Shown here piece by piece: positions 38,790-49,774 of a stretch of 64,000 bases of DNA. The notes beneath the pieces were generated by a model. The model had not been told where the DNA came from, did no database searches, and saw nothing but the letters and a program-made list of their open reading frames with translations. The stretch is taken from assembly GCA_002794785.1 (NCBI GenBank), contig NBBA01000002.1, positions 124,001 through 188,000 of the forward strand, written 5' to 3'. The position numbers were made by a program, and so were the translations under genes. Source of the stretch: Coniferiporia sulphurascens (taxonomy: Eukaryota > Basidiomycota > Agaricomycetes > Hymenochaetales > Hymenochaetaceae). Every line of letters starts with the position of its first letter. The first letter of the stretch is position 1.

Positions 38790-39829
38790 CGCGGAGACGG
38801 TGAGTGCGAGCCCTGCTGTAGCCGGATGTCGGAAGGACGCTCTCAGAGCGGTGTGTTTTGCCCGGGGTGCATTGTACGGTGGACATCGCCCCGAGGGCAG
38901 AGGACAGAGAAGGACGTGTGGATGAATATGCCGAGACTCGGGTGGATTGGATCGCAGGTACGAGAAGGGCGGGCTTGGCCGTGCGCGCAGGGCACATGAC
39001 CACGACCTTAGCCCGTCGCCGCAGAATCTGTTTCGCAATTCCATCATGTGGACGCACGGGCGTCTTTCTGACAACCTAGGTGGGTGGGCGCGTCCGGTCC
39101 AGAGAGCCGTTTCTTGCGAGGAGCAGCCATGAAGGAGGTCAGAGTCACTTTGTGTGCGGGCGCATATCCGGACGGGAGCACACACGGCGTCAACCTACCG
39201 GTACCGATCAGTTCTAACTGATCCGGACGGGAGAGTATTGAATTGAACCAGGAACACAGATGTCGGCGACAACAGGACTAGGGGACATTTAAAAGAAAAG
39301 AAAGGCATCCGTATATTGATGACGGTCTTCGCTTCTTCCGTGCTGCAGGCCGAGCGTTATGCCGGTACTTAGAGAGCTTTCGATGTCGGGAACCTTTCCA
39401 CGGTCCCAAGGGTGGCTCCGTTGTGGCTCGCAGCGGCTTCACACGCCGGACCCTGATGCGGCTACGGTACATTTTATTCATCGGCGATTTGTCTCGGATT
39501 AGACGTTCACAGGAACAGTTGGACGTTTTTGAAACAGGAAAAACAAAGACCGATCTCGTCGGTAATTCTTAGCAAAAGGCTGATGATCGGGAGGATGTGA
39601 TTCAGAACACATAACTTCACTTCGCGGTCAATGTACTTACTCATCGGCATGGCTCGTCGCGATGTACGACCGAAGAACGCCCGGCGACGCATCCGCCCAA
39701 GTCTGACTATTGACTTGGGCCCTCACGTAAGCCTCCAAAGGTGGGTATTTATTTCGCTAAGAGTGCTACGAGAGTTAGGGTACACAGGACGGGGAATGCC
39801 GACTCGCGAGGTTACATAGGCCCACTTAT

Positions 39830-39998
39830 GGACAAATTTGCCTCGGTTTCTTCCCCCTCAGACGCTCCGACACCCGGCGAGAGCACCTCCGTGGCGGCAG
39901 CTACTGTACCGAACTCCGAGTCCAAGGAGCTAATTCGAGACCCTTGCCTTCGACGCTCAACGTCCGAATTACTAACTGATAATCGCGACCCAGTTTAG
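39830..39998 (+). pseudogene. Fragment related to hypothetical gene at 53439-54199
   Basis: A short frame starting MDKFASVSS reads SDAPTPGESTS and VPNSESKELIRDPC. It matches SNAPTPGARTP and GPSSESKKTNKNPC in the minus-strand gene near 53900-54010, at both protein and nucleotide level. The upstream start and the following Cys-rich part are not preserved. It appears to be a decayed, mirror-oriented copy. Confidence 0.5.
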
Positions 39999-40279
39999 AG
40001 TGTGTCGTCGTCTCTGCACAGAACGATCTGCGCGTGTGCGAATGTGGTTTAGTGGAATATTGTGCTCCAAAAAGTAAGGGGGCTGGTAATTTCATTTGCT
40101 TGCGATCATCTCCATCGCCTTCTTTCGGAGCGCTGAATGCTCACTACTATTCAATGGTATGAAGCGTCAGAGATTACACTAGAAAGCTAGATCTCTTGCT
40201 CTTATTTTTGTCCAACAAGCGAATAAATTGGATTATGATGATTTTGAGACCAATAATTGACGTAAACCCTAGTTTTTGT

Positions 40280-40353
40280 GGCCGGTTAGCTCAGTTGGTT
40301 AGAGCGTGGTGCTAATAACGCCAAGGTCGCGGGTTCGACCCCCGTACGGGCCA
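40280..40353 (+). tRNA. tRNA-Ile (anticodon AAU)
   Basis: 74 nt cloverleaf with no intron. The D arm is AGCTCAGTTGGTTAGAGC, the anticodon loop is CTAATAA with anticodon AAT, and the T arm is CGGGTTCGACCCCCG. It carries internal A and B box promoter elements (TAGCTCAGTTGG; GGTTCGACCCC). The acceptor stem has the G-G opposition also seen in other eukaryotic tRNA-Ile(AAU) genes. A T-run follows at 40375. Confidence 0.97.
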
Positions 40354-40374
40354 ATCGTCGTATTTAGTATTTCC

Positions 40375-40381
40375 TTTTTTT
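40375..40381 (+). terminator. RNA polymerase III terminator of tRNA-Ile
   Basis: Run of seven T about 21 nt downstream of the tRNA 3' end, the standard Pol III stop signal. Confidence 0.75.
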
Positions 40382-40572
40382 GATTGGGAGCTGCGTATGC
40401 AACGAATCAAATCAAATTGATTTTAAATATTTAACACGAGAGCTCGGTTGCCGGATGGGGCGAGAGGGTCCTTTTTCGCTGTTTCGCCGAGTCGTACGAT
40501 GTCGACGCCTTTTCCTCCGTCCACCAACTCGTCCTTTCCTCCTCGTCCTCGTCTTCTCTCTCTCTCGCCACC

Positions 40573-42241
40573 ATGGGTGCTACCGACCTCCTAACCCTCC
40601 TGTTCACTCACCCGAACGAGTTCCGTATCCTCGCTCAGTTCTGGCTCTACCATGAGCAGCACCGTGATATCACCTCTGCAGCGGAGCACGCCACGTCGGG
40701 TTATGACCGCCCGACCATGCAGCGCTGCTGGCACTTTCTCGACCTCACCAGCCGCAGCTTCTCTGCCGTGATCAAGGAGGTCGACGGCGACCTCGCCCGC
40801 GTCGTCAGTCTACATGTGCTCACTTTTTTTAAAGCCGCAAACTGACAACTCGTCTAGATCTGCCTGTTCTACCTCGTGCTGCGCGGGCTCGACACCGTTG
40901 AGGATGACATGACTCTTCCTGACGAGACGAAACAGCCTCTCCTGCGCTCTTTCCACGAAAAATGCGTTACTCCCGGATGGACGTTCGACGGTTGCGGTCC
41001 GAACGAGAGGGACCGCCAGCTGCTCGTTGAATTCGACTGTGTTGTCTCTGAGATCCTCCTACTGTCCCCCGGTTACCGCGACGTCATCATCGACATCTGC
41101 GAGAAAATGGCGCGCGGCATGGCCGACTACGCGCACAAGGCGCACGTCGACGGAACGCTGGGGCTCGACACCGCCGAAGACCTTGATTTATACTGCCATT
41201 ACGTCGCGGGTGTCGTCGGTGAGGGTTTGTCGCGCCTTTTTGCAGCCTCGGGCAAGGAGGTTGCGTGGCTCGCGGATCAGCGGGCGCTCTCAAACGCAAT
41301 GGGGCTTATGCTCCAGAAGACGAACATCCTGCGCGACTTCCGTGAGGACGTCGATGACGGTCGGCTGTTCTGGCCGCGCGAGATTTGGGCGTCGTATGGC
41401 TTTACGGACCCGAAGGATATGTGCGTCGCTGCTACTGAGGACCCGGATAAAGCGAGGCGTGCATTGTGGGCATTGAGCGGTATGACGCTCGACGCACTGC
41501 GGCATGCGGTGGATGCGCTGGATTACCTCGCGCTGTTGAAGAACCAGTCGGTATTCAACTTCAGCGCGATCCCGCAGACGATGGCGATGGCGACTTTATC
41601 GCTGTGCTTCATGAACCCGCTCGTCTTCCAGCGAAACGTCAAAATTCGCAAAGCCGAGGCTGCTCGTGTAAGTATTCCGCGGAATTTATTTTATTTTATC
41701 TAGCGGTATTGACATCCGTCCTTCGCCTCGGTAGCTCATTATGCGCTCGTCGAACCCCCGCGACGTCGCTTACCTCTTCCGCGACTACGCGCGCACGATC
41801 CACGCCAAGGCCGTCCCCGCCGACCCCAACTTCCTCCGCATCTCCGTTGCATGCGGCAAAGTGCGTTCTGCCTCTCCCTTCCCCTCCATTCTGCCCATCT
41901 TCACTCTTAACTTAACTCCTCTCTTACCACAGATCGAACAATGGTGCGAACACCACTACCCCTCCTTCGTCTCCGTCTCCTCCACAGACGGCGGACCCAC
42001 ATTCGACGGCTCCGACGTGCGAGCACGCATCGCCGCACGCGACAAGGAGATGTCTTCCGCCGTCGCTGTCCGCCGACGCGCAGAGGCGCTGGCCTCGAAG
42101 AGCGAGGATTTGATGAAGGGCCGGGTACCGCCGGAAGAGATGTCGAAGAACGAGGTGCTGATGTTCGTGGCGGCGGCGTTTGCGCTTGTGCTTGTGCTGT
42201 CGTTGGGGATCGTCATGGCTGTGTTGTATTTCTTTACGTAG
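40573..42241 (+). CDS. ERG9: Squalene synthase (farnesyl-diphosphate farnesyltransferase)
   Basis: Condenses two farnesyl diphosphates to squalene at the ER membrane, the first committed sterol step. Four exons (40573-40803, 40858-41667, 41735-41860, 41933-42241) give 491 residues, the usual fungal length. The first Asp-rich motif is DTVEDDM (about residues 84-90). DYAHKA and YCHYVAGVVGEGLSRLF follow. The second Asp-rich region is LQKTNILRDFREDVDDGRLF. A C-terminal transmembrane anchor, ALVLVLSLGIVMAVLYFF, ends at 42238. All introns are GT-AG and phase 0. It is a clear single-copy housekeeping gene with GC-rich codon use, unlike the A/T-richer NACHT exons in the arms. Confidence 0.97.
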
Positions 42242-42843
42242 TGCGGGGGGCGAGTGAGTGGGAGGGGGGAGGGAGGAGTGTATATACGTTATTCTGTTTT
42301 ATTTTTTACTTTTTTTACTTTTTTTTTTCGTCATCTTTGACTTTCGTTCCTTTTTCTTGATGACTGACGATTGATGAGCGATTAGCGCTGACGGGTGCGC
42401 GCGCGCTTCGTGCGGAGGAGTACTTAGTAGCGGTAGTTTTCGGTCCGGCATTTACAAAAGTCACGCGTCGGTGTATACGTACGTACGTACGTACTCACCC
42501 TAACACCATATCACATCATTTCATATCATATCCCTTTTGTCTCGTTTCATACCCACACACCACAAAAAGAACATGTTTTTATACCGGAACGGATAAGACA
42601 GAACGAAACGACACGAAATGAAGTGGAATGAACCGAGGCGAGAGTGAGATAAAATTGAGGTGGGACTACTGTGTACGGAGTTCGAGCGAGAGAAGGAGAC
42701 GGAGAGCAGAGAACCCAACAAAGGAAGGGAAGATAAATAAGAGTCCTCGTGTACTATACTACAACTGTACCGCGTAGTGCTAGGTCCTCCAGCTTTGGAC
42801 CCTGCGGAGTCGGGCCGAACTGAACCCCCGCGGTCGGACTCGT
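42242..42843. other. Convergent 3' region with ACGT microsatellite
   Basis: 0.6 kb between the stops of ERG9 and the RCC1-PHD gene. It contains T-rich tracts just after ERG9 and a short tandem TACG/ACGT repeat at 42476-42494. No gene seen. Confidence 0.6.
42476..42494. repeat. (ACGT)n microsatellite
   Basis: About 4.5 perfect units of ACGT, a self-complementary tetranucleotide repeat. Confidence 0.85.
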
Positions 42844-45652
42844 TCATTTTTTCCGCTTCGTGGCTGTACAAACACAAGTAATCGTGCATGAGCAAAACGT
42901 TAGCGTAAACACAGAGAGAGAGAGAGAGAGAGACTAGGACGTACCTTTCGCCTTCGCAGGCTCCGCCTTACGTTTCGGCGGTCGTCCCTTCGAGCCCTTG
43001 CGCACAGCCGCAGGCGCCTCCTCGTCCGACTGGCCCTCCCCGTCCTCGTCCTCGTCTCCCTCGTCGCCGTCATCGACGTCAGCATCAGCGTCAGGGCCAG
43101 CAGAGACGTTCAAATCGGTGCCGCCGCTGCCGACGGCCCGGCCGGGCGAGGCGGAGCAGCGCGGGCAGAACCACTCGCCTGCGGGTACGGCGGCGAGTGG
43201 CGGGGAGAGACATGCGAGGTGGTATGGGTAGTCGCACTGTTTGAGGAACGGGGTGTGGAGGGTCAGTGTCTAAAGTGAGGAAACGAAGAGGGAGACGAAG
43301 AGAAACAAAGAAAGAAAAGGGGACACATTACCTTCTCGCATTCAAGCGGCGAGTCGTCATCGCCCCGGTCTTTGTTGCAAACGACGCACTCCTCTGGCGA
43401 GTCGACGTGCCCCGGGTGGCGCGGCAGCTCCGACAGCCGCTCGTTCGGGCGCGCGAGGAAGAACGTCGTGTTCTGGCCCGCCGCGACGCTATTTAAACCA
43501 AATTTATAATGAGTTTACGAGTCAGATACGGTGGAAGGTAATAAAATAAAAAGGTATAGGATTCGAAGCGAGGAGAGCACAACGCACTCGATCACGTCGA
43601 CGCCAATGAGCGGCTGGTGGCGCGTCGGCTTCGTCGCGCTCTTCGGCTCGGAAGGACCAAAGCCCAACTCGCCTTCACTGCCAGTCAGTCTTCCCTCAGT
43701 TTATCAGGAGACACGGAAAAAAAGACGCACCGGACGCCGCGTTCTGCCCGAACGCGATGGTCATGACGCTCCCGTCGCCTTCGTCTGGTGCGAGTGCGAA
43801 GTGCGTGACGCCTCCGCTGCAGGCGTTGTATATCTTGCAACCCCTGTGCGGTGACCCGGGGTGAGTACTGGGAGGGTGAGGGAGGGTGGGTGATGTGTAC
43901 GTACATGATGTCTTGTATGAAGCGGAACGTCGAGAATGGCGAGCCGGAGGAGCCTGGGAAGTGGGTTCGAGGTCAGGTAAGTTCGGAACATTGTGACAGG
44001 TAGGTATTAGCGCGCACCCTCGCCACTGTTCTTCCACTGCGTTTGATTAGATATGTCAATCGTCAGCGCCGTCCCTATAGTACGTGTGTAAACTCAGACT
44101 GTGTCACCTTCCCTGCCATGTAGTACATCTTCTGCTTGTCGACGACGGTGGAGCTCGATGGTCCAGCAGCGATGTAGGCGGCGTGCGTGATCTCGTTAGA
44201 CCCGGCGAACTGACAGAGTAGAACGTCCATCGTTAGCCCTTCTTCAGCTCTGTAACTCTGCAAGAGAGTGACTGTTACAGCTTACCTGCGGGACGACCTT
44301 CGGAATTAATACGTCTTTCTGGTCTCCGAGGCCGAGACGGCAATAGCCGTTGTAACCCCATACGTAAACGAGTCTGAAAAGAAGGATGTCAATGTGTTCA
44401 CAGAAGTAGAGGAAGGATGGAATGCGCTACCCTTCCTTGTCCATAGCGATGGTGTGCTGGTGACCGCAGGAGATATGGGTGATATGCTTCCCCTCCAGAC
44501 GCTTGACAAGTACTGCGGAAAAGTGTCAGAAACGAATACCGCGTTCCGCGATTCACGCACCTGGTTCAGAGTAGACGTCGAACATGGATTTATTCCCCGT
44601 CGCAATATGCTCGCCCGTGCGCCCATTGCCGAGTTGCCCGTGTTCGCCGCTCCCAACCGCGTACACTAGGAGAGCGGGGGAGAACGACAGCCTGAGCCCC
44701 AGAAAAAATATACAGAGTGGGGTGAGACTCACCTTTCCCAGACTCGGCCAATAATATCGAGAAATTTACTCCCGCGCCGACCTTTACGATCTTCTCCTTG
44801 ACCCCGCCCGGCCATGGCCCGCGTACGAGCGTGAACGACGTCACCTCAGGACACGACGGCTGGCCGCACTGTATTCATTTCATCTCTCATCGTAAGCCTA
44901 CCGCGCCTCAAACACACACAGAAGAAAACCACGCACCTGTCCTAGCGTGTTCGCGCCCGCAGTCCACACATCTCCATTACTCCCCACCAGCAGCGTGTGC
45001 GCGCGCCCGATTGCGGCGTGCACGAACTCCGTGCCCGCAGGCGCGCCGAGGCGCTGCGGCGTTAAATGGCGGGGCGCGTTCTCCGAGACGACGCCAGGAA
45101 CGGGCGGCTGCGGTTCGCCGCGCAGAGGGCGACCGAGCGCGGCGGGCGCGTTACGTCCGAACAGCCACGCGGCGCCGGAGATGTCGAGCGCGACGACGTG
45201 GCAGCCTGCGCCTGAGGCGTGGATGGATGTGATAGCGACGTTGGCGAGCGAGCGTAGGATGTGTGGCTCGAGGAGATCGGGGCTGCCGAGCGGCGTGAGT
45301 TGAGTTGGGTTGAGGCTGGGTTGGTTCGCGTGAGACTCACTGTTCTGGGCCGCCCACTGCTGCTGCTGCGCTAGCCTTTTTGTCCTTTCTACCGAGATTT
45401 GCCCTGTGAATGGGGCATGGTGGTGAGAGGGAGGTGATGGGACGCGGACGTTCATGGCCTAAGATGAACGTGCGGCGGGAAGAAAGTACACTCGGTCAGA
45501 CTCACCAGTCGACACCCCCGCACAGCAGAACTTTTCGAATTTTTCTCAGCGCTGTCTCATAACAAAATATACTAGACGAAGATGTAATTACCTCTTCCCC
45601 ATTTCTTATCCTTGACGGTATCGTTTTGCGCGGCATCGCCGGGCTGAGACAT
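42844..45652 (-). CDS. RCC1-repeat protein with C-terminal PHD finger
   Basis: Start MSQPGDAAQNDTVKDKKWGR at 45652, spliced to VLLCGGVDW and then ANLGRKDKK. RCC1-type beta-propeller repeats follow: CHVVALDISGAAWLFGRN, GRAHTLLVGSNGDVWTAGAN, KVGAGVNFSILLAESGK, CGHQHTIAMDKEG, VYVWGYNGYCRLGLGDQKDV and LAPDEGDGSVMTIAFGQN. After these comes a PHD-type zinc finger with CVVCNKD, CDYPYHLACLSPPL and EWFCPRC. The tail is acidic (DADADVDDGDEGDEDEDGEG) and then basic (GRPPKRKAEP, ending ATKRKK). The last exon is only 20 nt (42844-42863) after an intron with an AG repeat. The layout suggests a nuclear, histone-tail-reading protein. I know of no established function for this domain combination. Confidence 0.85.
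42913..42932. repeat. (AG)10 microsatellite in the last intron
   Basis: Perfect AG run inside the final intron (42864-42944) of the RCC1-PHD gene. On the coding strand it reads as a CT-rich tract before the acceptor. Confidence 0.85.
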
Positions 45653-45916
45653 GATGAAAGAAGAGGGTGAACAACTGAAGAGTGTTGGTTGAGTTCCGAA
45701 GCCCGAGCGAGTCGAGCGCTGACTACGGACGGCAACACAGCCGTATTCGTTGACGGGCGCTTCCTACTGCGCGATACAAAGAAACGTGCTGCGCGCGGTA
45801 CAGACACAATATACAACTAAAATTTCACGTTACGCAGCGAGCGAGACGAGCAGAAGCGCTGTCTGGCACACACAAACACTCATCGCGGTAAACGCTGCCC
45901 CCCGGAGCTCCCAGAG

Positions 45917-45943
45917 ACGCGTTTTCGACGCGTTTTCACGCGT
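45917..45943. promoter_or_regulatory. Triple MCB (MluI cell-cycle box) cluster
   Basis: Three ACGCGT hexamers start at 45917, 45928 and 45938, i.e. 11 and 10 bp apart, about one helical turn. ACGCGT is the binding site of the MBF/Mbp1-Swi6 G1/S transcription complex. It lies about 265 bp upstream of the RCC1-PHD start codon and about 1.2 kb upstream of coronin. Confidence 0.55.
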
Positions 45944-47113
45944 AAAATCGAGATTTCAACCAAATCGAATGACAATGACTAGGGGCAAGAGGTCAGAGAC
46001 GTCATTCCGCAAGCCAGACAGGAGAACTAGGTGTTGACTGCGGTCCCTGACCTCAACAGAGTCGCCAGAAGCACGGTAAAGTGAAATATAGAGTAAAAGC
46101 GTCAATAGAAGACGAAGCGCACGAGTAATTGCGCCTAATAATCGGACCGTCCGTAGATATCACGAATTCAATCATAGCAGATCACCTCCCCTGTGATAGG
46201 ACCTTCACTGGAGCGCGGAAAGACACAGTTTGAGTTATAGAAGCGCACATCCCTGACAGATCGGCCGGGCCCAGTTATCGACGCCTAGATGTAGCCTTCC
46301 AGTGTGTATTTCCGAGCAAAGGGAGGACAGACCCGTGGGCTTATTATTAATTAAAAGGCTAGCAGTAGTAGGGGATGCCGTTAGTGGTGCCGTCATAGTT
46401 TTCTTTCCCTCGGGCGTCTAAGTTTATCGACAGTCACAGAGCAACACAAACAGCTTCCTAGATAGCAGTTCGGGACGTCTCCATACTTGCGTGGACCAGT
46501 CGGGTAGTTCTTGGTCCTGGAAGGCCACATGGTTTGATGTATTACTTCGCAAGCCAGAGTAGGGCAGGGGAAGGTAAGACACAAGATATCGGTACGCTCT
46601 TTCCCATTACATAGATTCCCAAGCTGCTTCACATTTAAAAATGGCCAGTATGAGGAAGTGCTCAGAAGCGAAGGCGTATGCACGGGGAAGGCGTTCCGCC
46701 CAGTTGGTCGCATGGTGGTGGTCCAAGGTCAGGTTCGAGTGGCCTCGCCGCCGGTGAAGATTGAAAGCCTCACCGTGGGAACTGTGCGAAGCTTATCAAC
46801 CGATGGGGGTATTAATGTCCATGGTCAATATTACAAAGATTAGACATTTGGTACTATAGATACAAGTACTTATCTCTAGCATAACCTGCGTCGTTGTCCT
46901 AGGGTGTAGATAGACTAAAGCTGAGAGCACCTTTGGCTCAGCGGAGTTCCCAACCTTAACCTACCCCTTTACGGCGAAGCACATCCCGATATGGAAGTGA
47001 CGCGCTCGTCGAGTCGTTGGCGTCGCAATCGTCGCAAGTCGACTCTCCTCACAACACACCCTTTCATCTGGCGTGTCCCTGCGGGCATCCATCCGTATCC
47101 TACTCGCCGAAAT
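45944..47113. other. Intergenic upstream of coronin
   Basis: About 1.2 kb holding the coronin promoter by position. ORFs at 46393-46713 (minus) and 46658-46843 (plus) show no domain and are probably chance frames. Confidence 0.5.
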
Positions 47114-48842
47114 ATGTCGCGTTTCGTTCGCGCCTCAAAATACAGGTACGAGCAGAAAGGATGTCCGAGATGGCCTTTCTGATACCGTGGGGTTTGGCAC
47201 AGACATGTCTTTGGCACAGCGGCCAAGAGGGAGCTCTGCATTGACAACATCAAGCTCACGAGCAGCGCCTGGGACACGAATCTCGTCGCTGCATCAGGGG
47301 TGAATGAAATCTCTTTACTTGACTCTGGGCAGCGCTAAAAAATCTTTACATGTAGAGCTACATCAGCGTGAACTGGAACGCATCGGGCGGCGGAGCCTTC
47401 GCCATCCTCCCCCTCCCCTCGCCCTTCCAACCACACTCCCTCCCTTCAAAACTACCCGATGTAATCCCGCTCGCCCGTGGACACACCGCACCCGTGCTCG
47501 ACACCGACTGGTCTCCGCACGACGACTCGCTCGTCGCCTCCGCAGGCGACGACGGCCAGATCCTCCTCTGGCAAGTCGAAGCCAGCGCGTTCGACGGCTG
47601 GGGCGCGGACAAGTGGGTTCCGCACGACTTCGATCCCGTTCTGCGTATCTCGGCATCGAGTCGCAAAGCCGGACAGGTGCTGTTCCACCCGACTGCGAAG
47701 CATGTCATTGCGTGCGCGACGGGCGACCACGCTGTCAAGCTCTGGGACCTCGCTGCGCCTGAGGACCCGCAGTGCGTGCTTGGCGGGCATTCGGACGCGA
47801 TTCAGAGCTTTGCGTTTGACTTTTCTGGGAACGTCATCGCGACGACGTGCCGCGACCGTAAGCTGCGGCTGTTCGACTCGCGGGCGGGCGGCGACGCAGT
47901 GCGCGTCGCGGACGGGCATGGTGGCATCAAAGGCGCGCGTGTCGTGTGGATGGGCAACCAGGACCGCCTCGCGACGACCGGGTTCAGCAAGATGAGCGAC
48001 CGCCAAGTTGGTCTGTGGGAGACCGGGGCCATGAAGAACGTGAAGATGACGACAGTCGACCAGTCAAGCGGTGTACTCATGCCGTTCTACAGCGACAACA
48101 ACATCCTCTTCGTCGCAGGCAAAGGTGACGGTAACGTACGCTACTACGAGTTCGAGCACGACGCGCTCCACCCACTCGCGGAGTACCAGTCGACGACACC
48201 GCAGCGCGGCATGTGCTTCCTCCCGCGCCGCGCGCTGAACGTGTCCGAGTGCGAGATCGCGCGCGCGTACAAGGTCGCGGGGAGCACGATCGAGCCCATC
48301 GCGTTCGTCGTCCCGCGCAAGTCCGACAACTTCCAATCAGACATCTACCCGCCGGCGCTGTCCGCGGAGCCTGCGCTCACGGCCGGGGAGTTCTTCTCCG
48401 GCAAGTCTGCCCCGCCGAAGCTCGTCTCGCTCGAGTCCGGCGCTATCTCCTCCTCGCATACACCCCTCAGTATCCACGCGCCTGCACTTACGAGGAGCAC
48501 GAGCGCGCCGGGCGTGTCGTCCCCGGCGGCGACGAAGGTCGTTAGCGCGCCGCTACCCGAGCCAGTCAAGAAAATGAGCGAACCCATCCCCGCACCCGCT
48601 CCTACACCCATCGTGATTGCTGAGCCTGTATCAAAGTCCAAGTCCAGCGGTGGAGACTCCGTAGGTGTTTGTTTCCTTCAGCCCCGATATGTTTGCTGAG
48701 ACTTCTTTACCAGGCTCTCCAAGACGAGATCACGCGCCTGAACGTGGAGCTCCGCGACTCGCGCGCGCAGGTGCGGAACCTCGAGCTGCAAGTCGAGGGT
48801 CTGAAGGCGAACGCGCTCAAAGCGAGAGCGCTGCTGGACTAG
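47114..48842 (+). CDS. CRN1: Coronin (actin-binding WD40 protein)
   Basis: Actin-filament-binding protein that modulates Arp2/3 and cofilin. Four exons (47114-47145, 47203-47299, 47356-48660, 48714-48842) give 520 residues. The N-terminal coronin signature MSRFVRASKYR is spliced to HVFGTAAKRELCIDNIKL, then NLVAASG and SYISVNWNASGGG. The WD40 propeller includes GHTAPVLDTDWSPHDDSLVA, HVIACATGDHAVKLWDL, GNVIATTCRDRKLRLFDSRA and MSDRQVGLWETG. The conserved post-propeller region YYEFE and AYKVAGSTIEPIAFVVPRKS follows. A Ser/Pro-rich unique region comes next, and then a coiled coil (LQDEITRLNVELRDSRAQV) at the end. All junctions are in frame and GT-AG. Confidence 0.95.
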
Positions 48843-49774
48843 GATGCGCTCGTGTCGTGGTTGAGGTTTGGTTGTAGTTGTGCTATCTTGGCTATTATTG
48901 CTGTGGGCGGCGGTGGGGCTGGAAACTTGAAATAACGAGATGTATTGATATACCAGACCAATCTTTTTTTCTTTCTTGTTTGTGTGTAAGTGATGCCTGT
49001 TATTTATCAAGCGTCTCACAGCGAAAATAAATACTGTAAACGTAAGCCTCGCACGCCGGGCATCACTACCTGCGGGATTGGTTAGGATGTGGCAACCACA
49101 AGCGATGCTCCCATTAATTCTGTCTGATATATGTAGTTAGTTACGCCGCACCCTAGTATGGAAGGTGTTTCCCACACCTCATTCCACCATTGAAAATAAT
49201 GTAAGTGCTTGCTATTAGTGCCAATCTTCTCTACTGTATCTACGTAGTTTATGTGTACTTACAACATCGTGAGGGTTCAACATAGGCTCGTCAGGTAAAT
49301 TCACGATCACGCTTTCCACTTATAGATGCGGCCTAACTAATTATATCCACATGTAAGACGTGCGCCAAAACGACCCAATTTTTGGTCGGGTTGTCGTGAC
49401 GAGATTCCCACGGCGCAGGGATCCCTACCAGATTACCAATCCCAGCGGGATCCCTGCATCCCTGCGAGATCCCTGCAGCCCTGCATCCCTGCGGGACACA
49501 CCACACTGCCTCCAGCGGACGCGGCACGCCTCAAAGCCTAGCTATATGTGCTTACCAAAGACATCTGCAGTTTAACTTAGTACTCGCCAAGCGAGCTTAA
49601 ATCACATGTTCATTCCTAATTGACATCACTGCATCCATGATCCATGATCCCGGGCTCTACTCTGCTCCCCAAAGATCAGGCGTGACTTGAAGGGGGTCGA
49701 CTTCACTCTACCCACGACCACAACCACCCACCCGTGATCACGACCCCTCAGTCCAAGTCGACTTGCGAACACAA
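48843..49774. other. Intergenic with palindromic minisatellite-like cluster
   Basis: 0.9 kb between coronin and GMC oxidoreductase 2. Apart from the GGGATCCCTGC-rich cluster at 49415-49496, no feature or gene is seen. Confidence 0.55.
49415..49496. repeat. GGGATCCCTGC repeat cluster
   Basis: About 80 bp with at least six variants of ATCCCTGC, two of them preceded by GGG to form the palindrome GGGATCCC. It can fold into short hairpins. Confidence 0.7.

Larger units (their letters stand above)
31071..39292 (+). repeat. Inverted-repeat arm A (NACHT receptor + cerato-platanin)
   Basis: The reverse complement of 56895-64000 aligns along this segment. Position 31071 matches the last bases of the window, and the inner edge is near 39292/56895. 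The left limit is unknown because arm B runs off the window. Homology is interrupted at 34391-36885 here versus 59279-60687 in arm B. By eye, 31071-34391 is about 95% identical, while 36885-38270 is more like 75-80%. Confidence 0.85.

Noticed and set aside
38619..39185. Long frame extending the cerato-platanin copy A upstream to a 305-residue protein
   Set aside because: The extension runs through the TATA box and promoter. The signal peptide at 38690 and copy B both support the short 140-residue protein.
46393..46843. Possible small genes between RCC1-PHD and coronin
   Set aside because: Short overlapping frames on both strands without splice support or recognisable motifs.
47363..48545. 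Several long ORFs on both strands overlapping coronin
   Set aside because: Shadow frames caused by the high GC content of the coronin coding exon.
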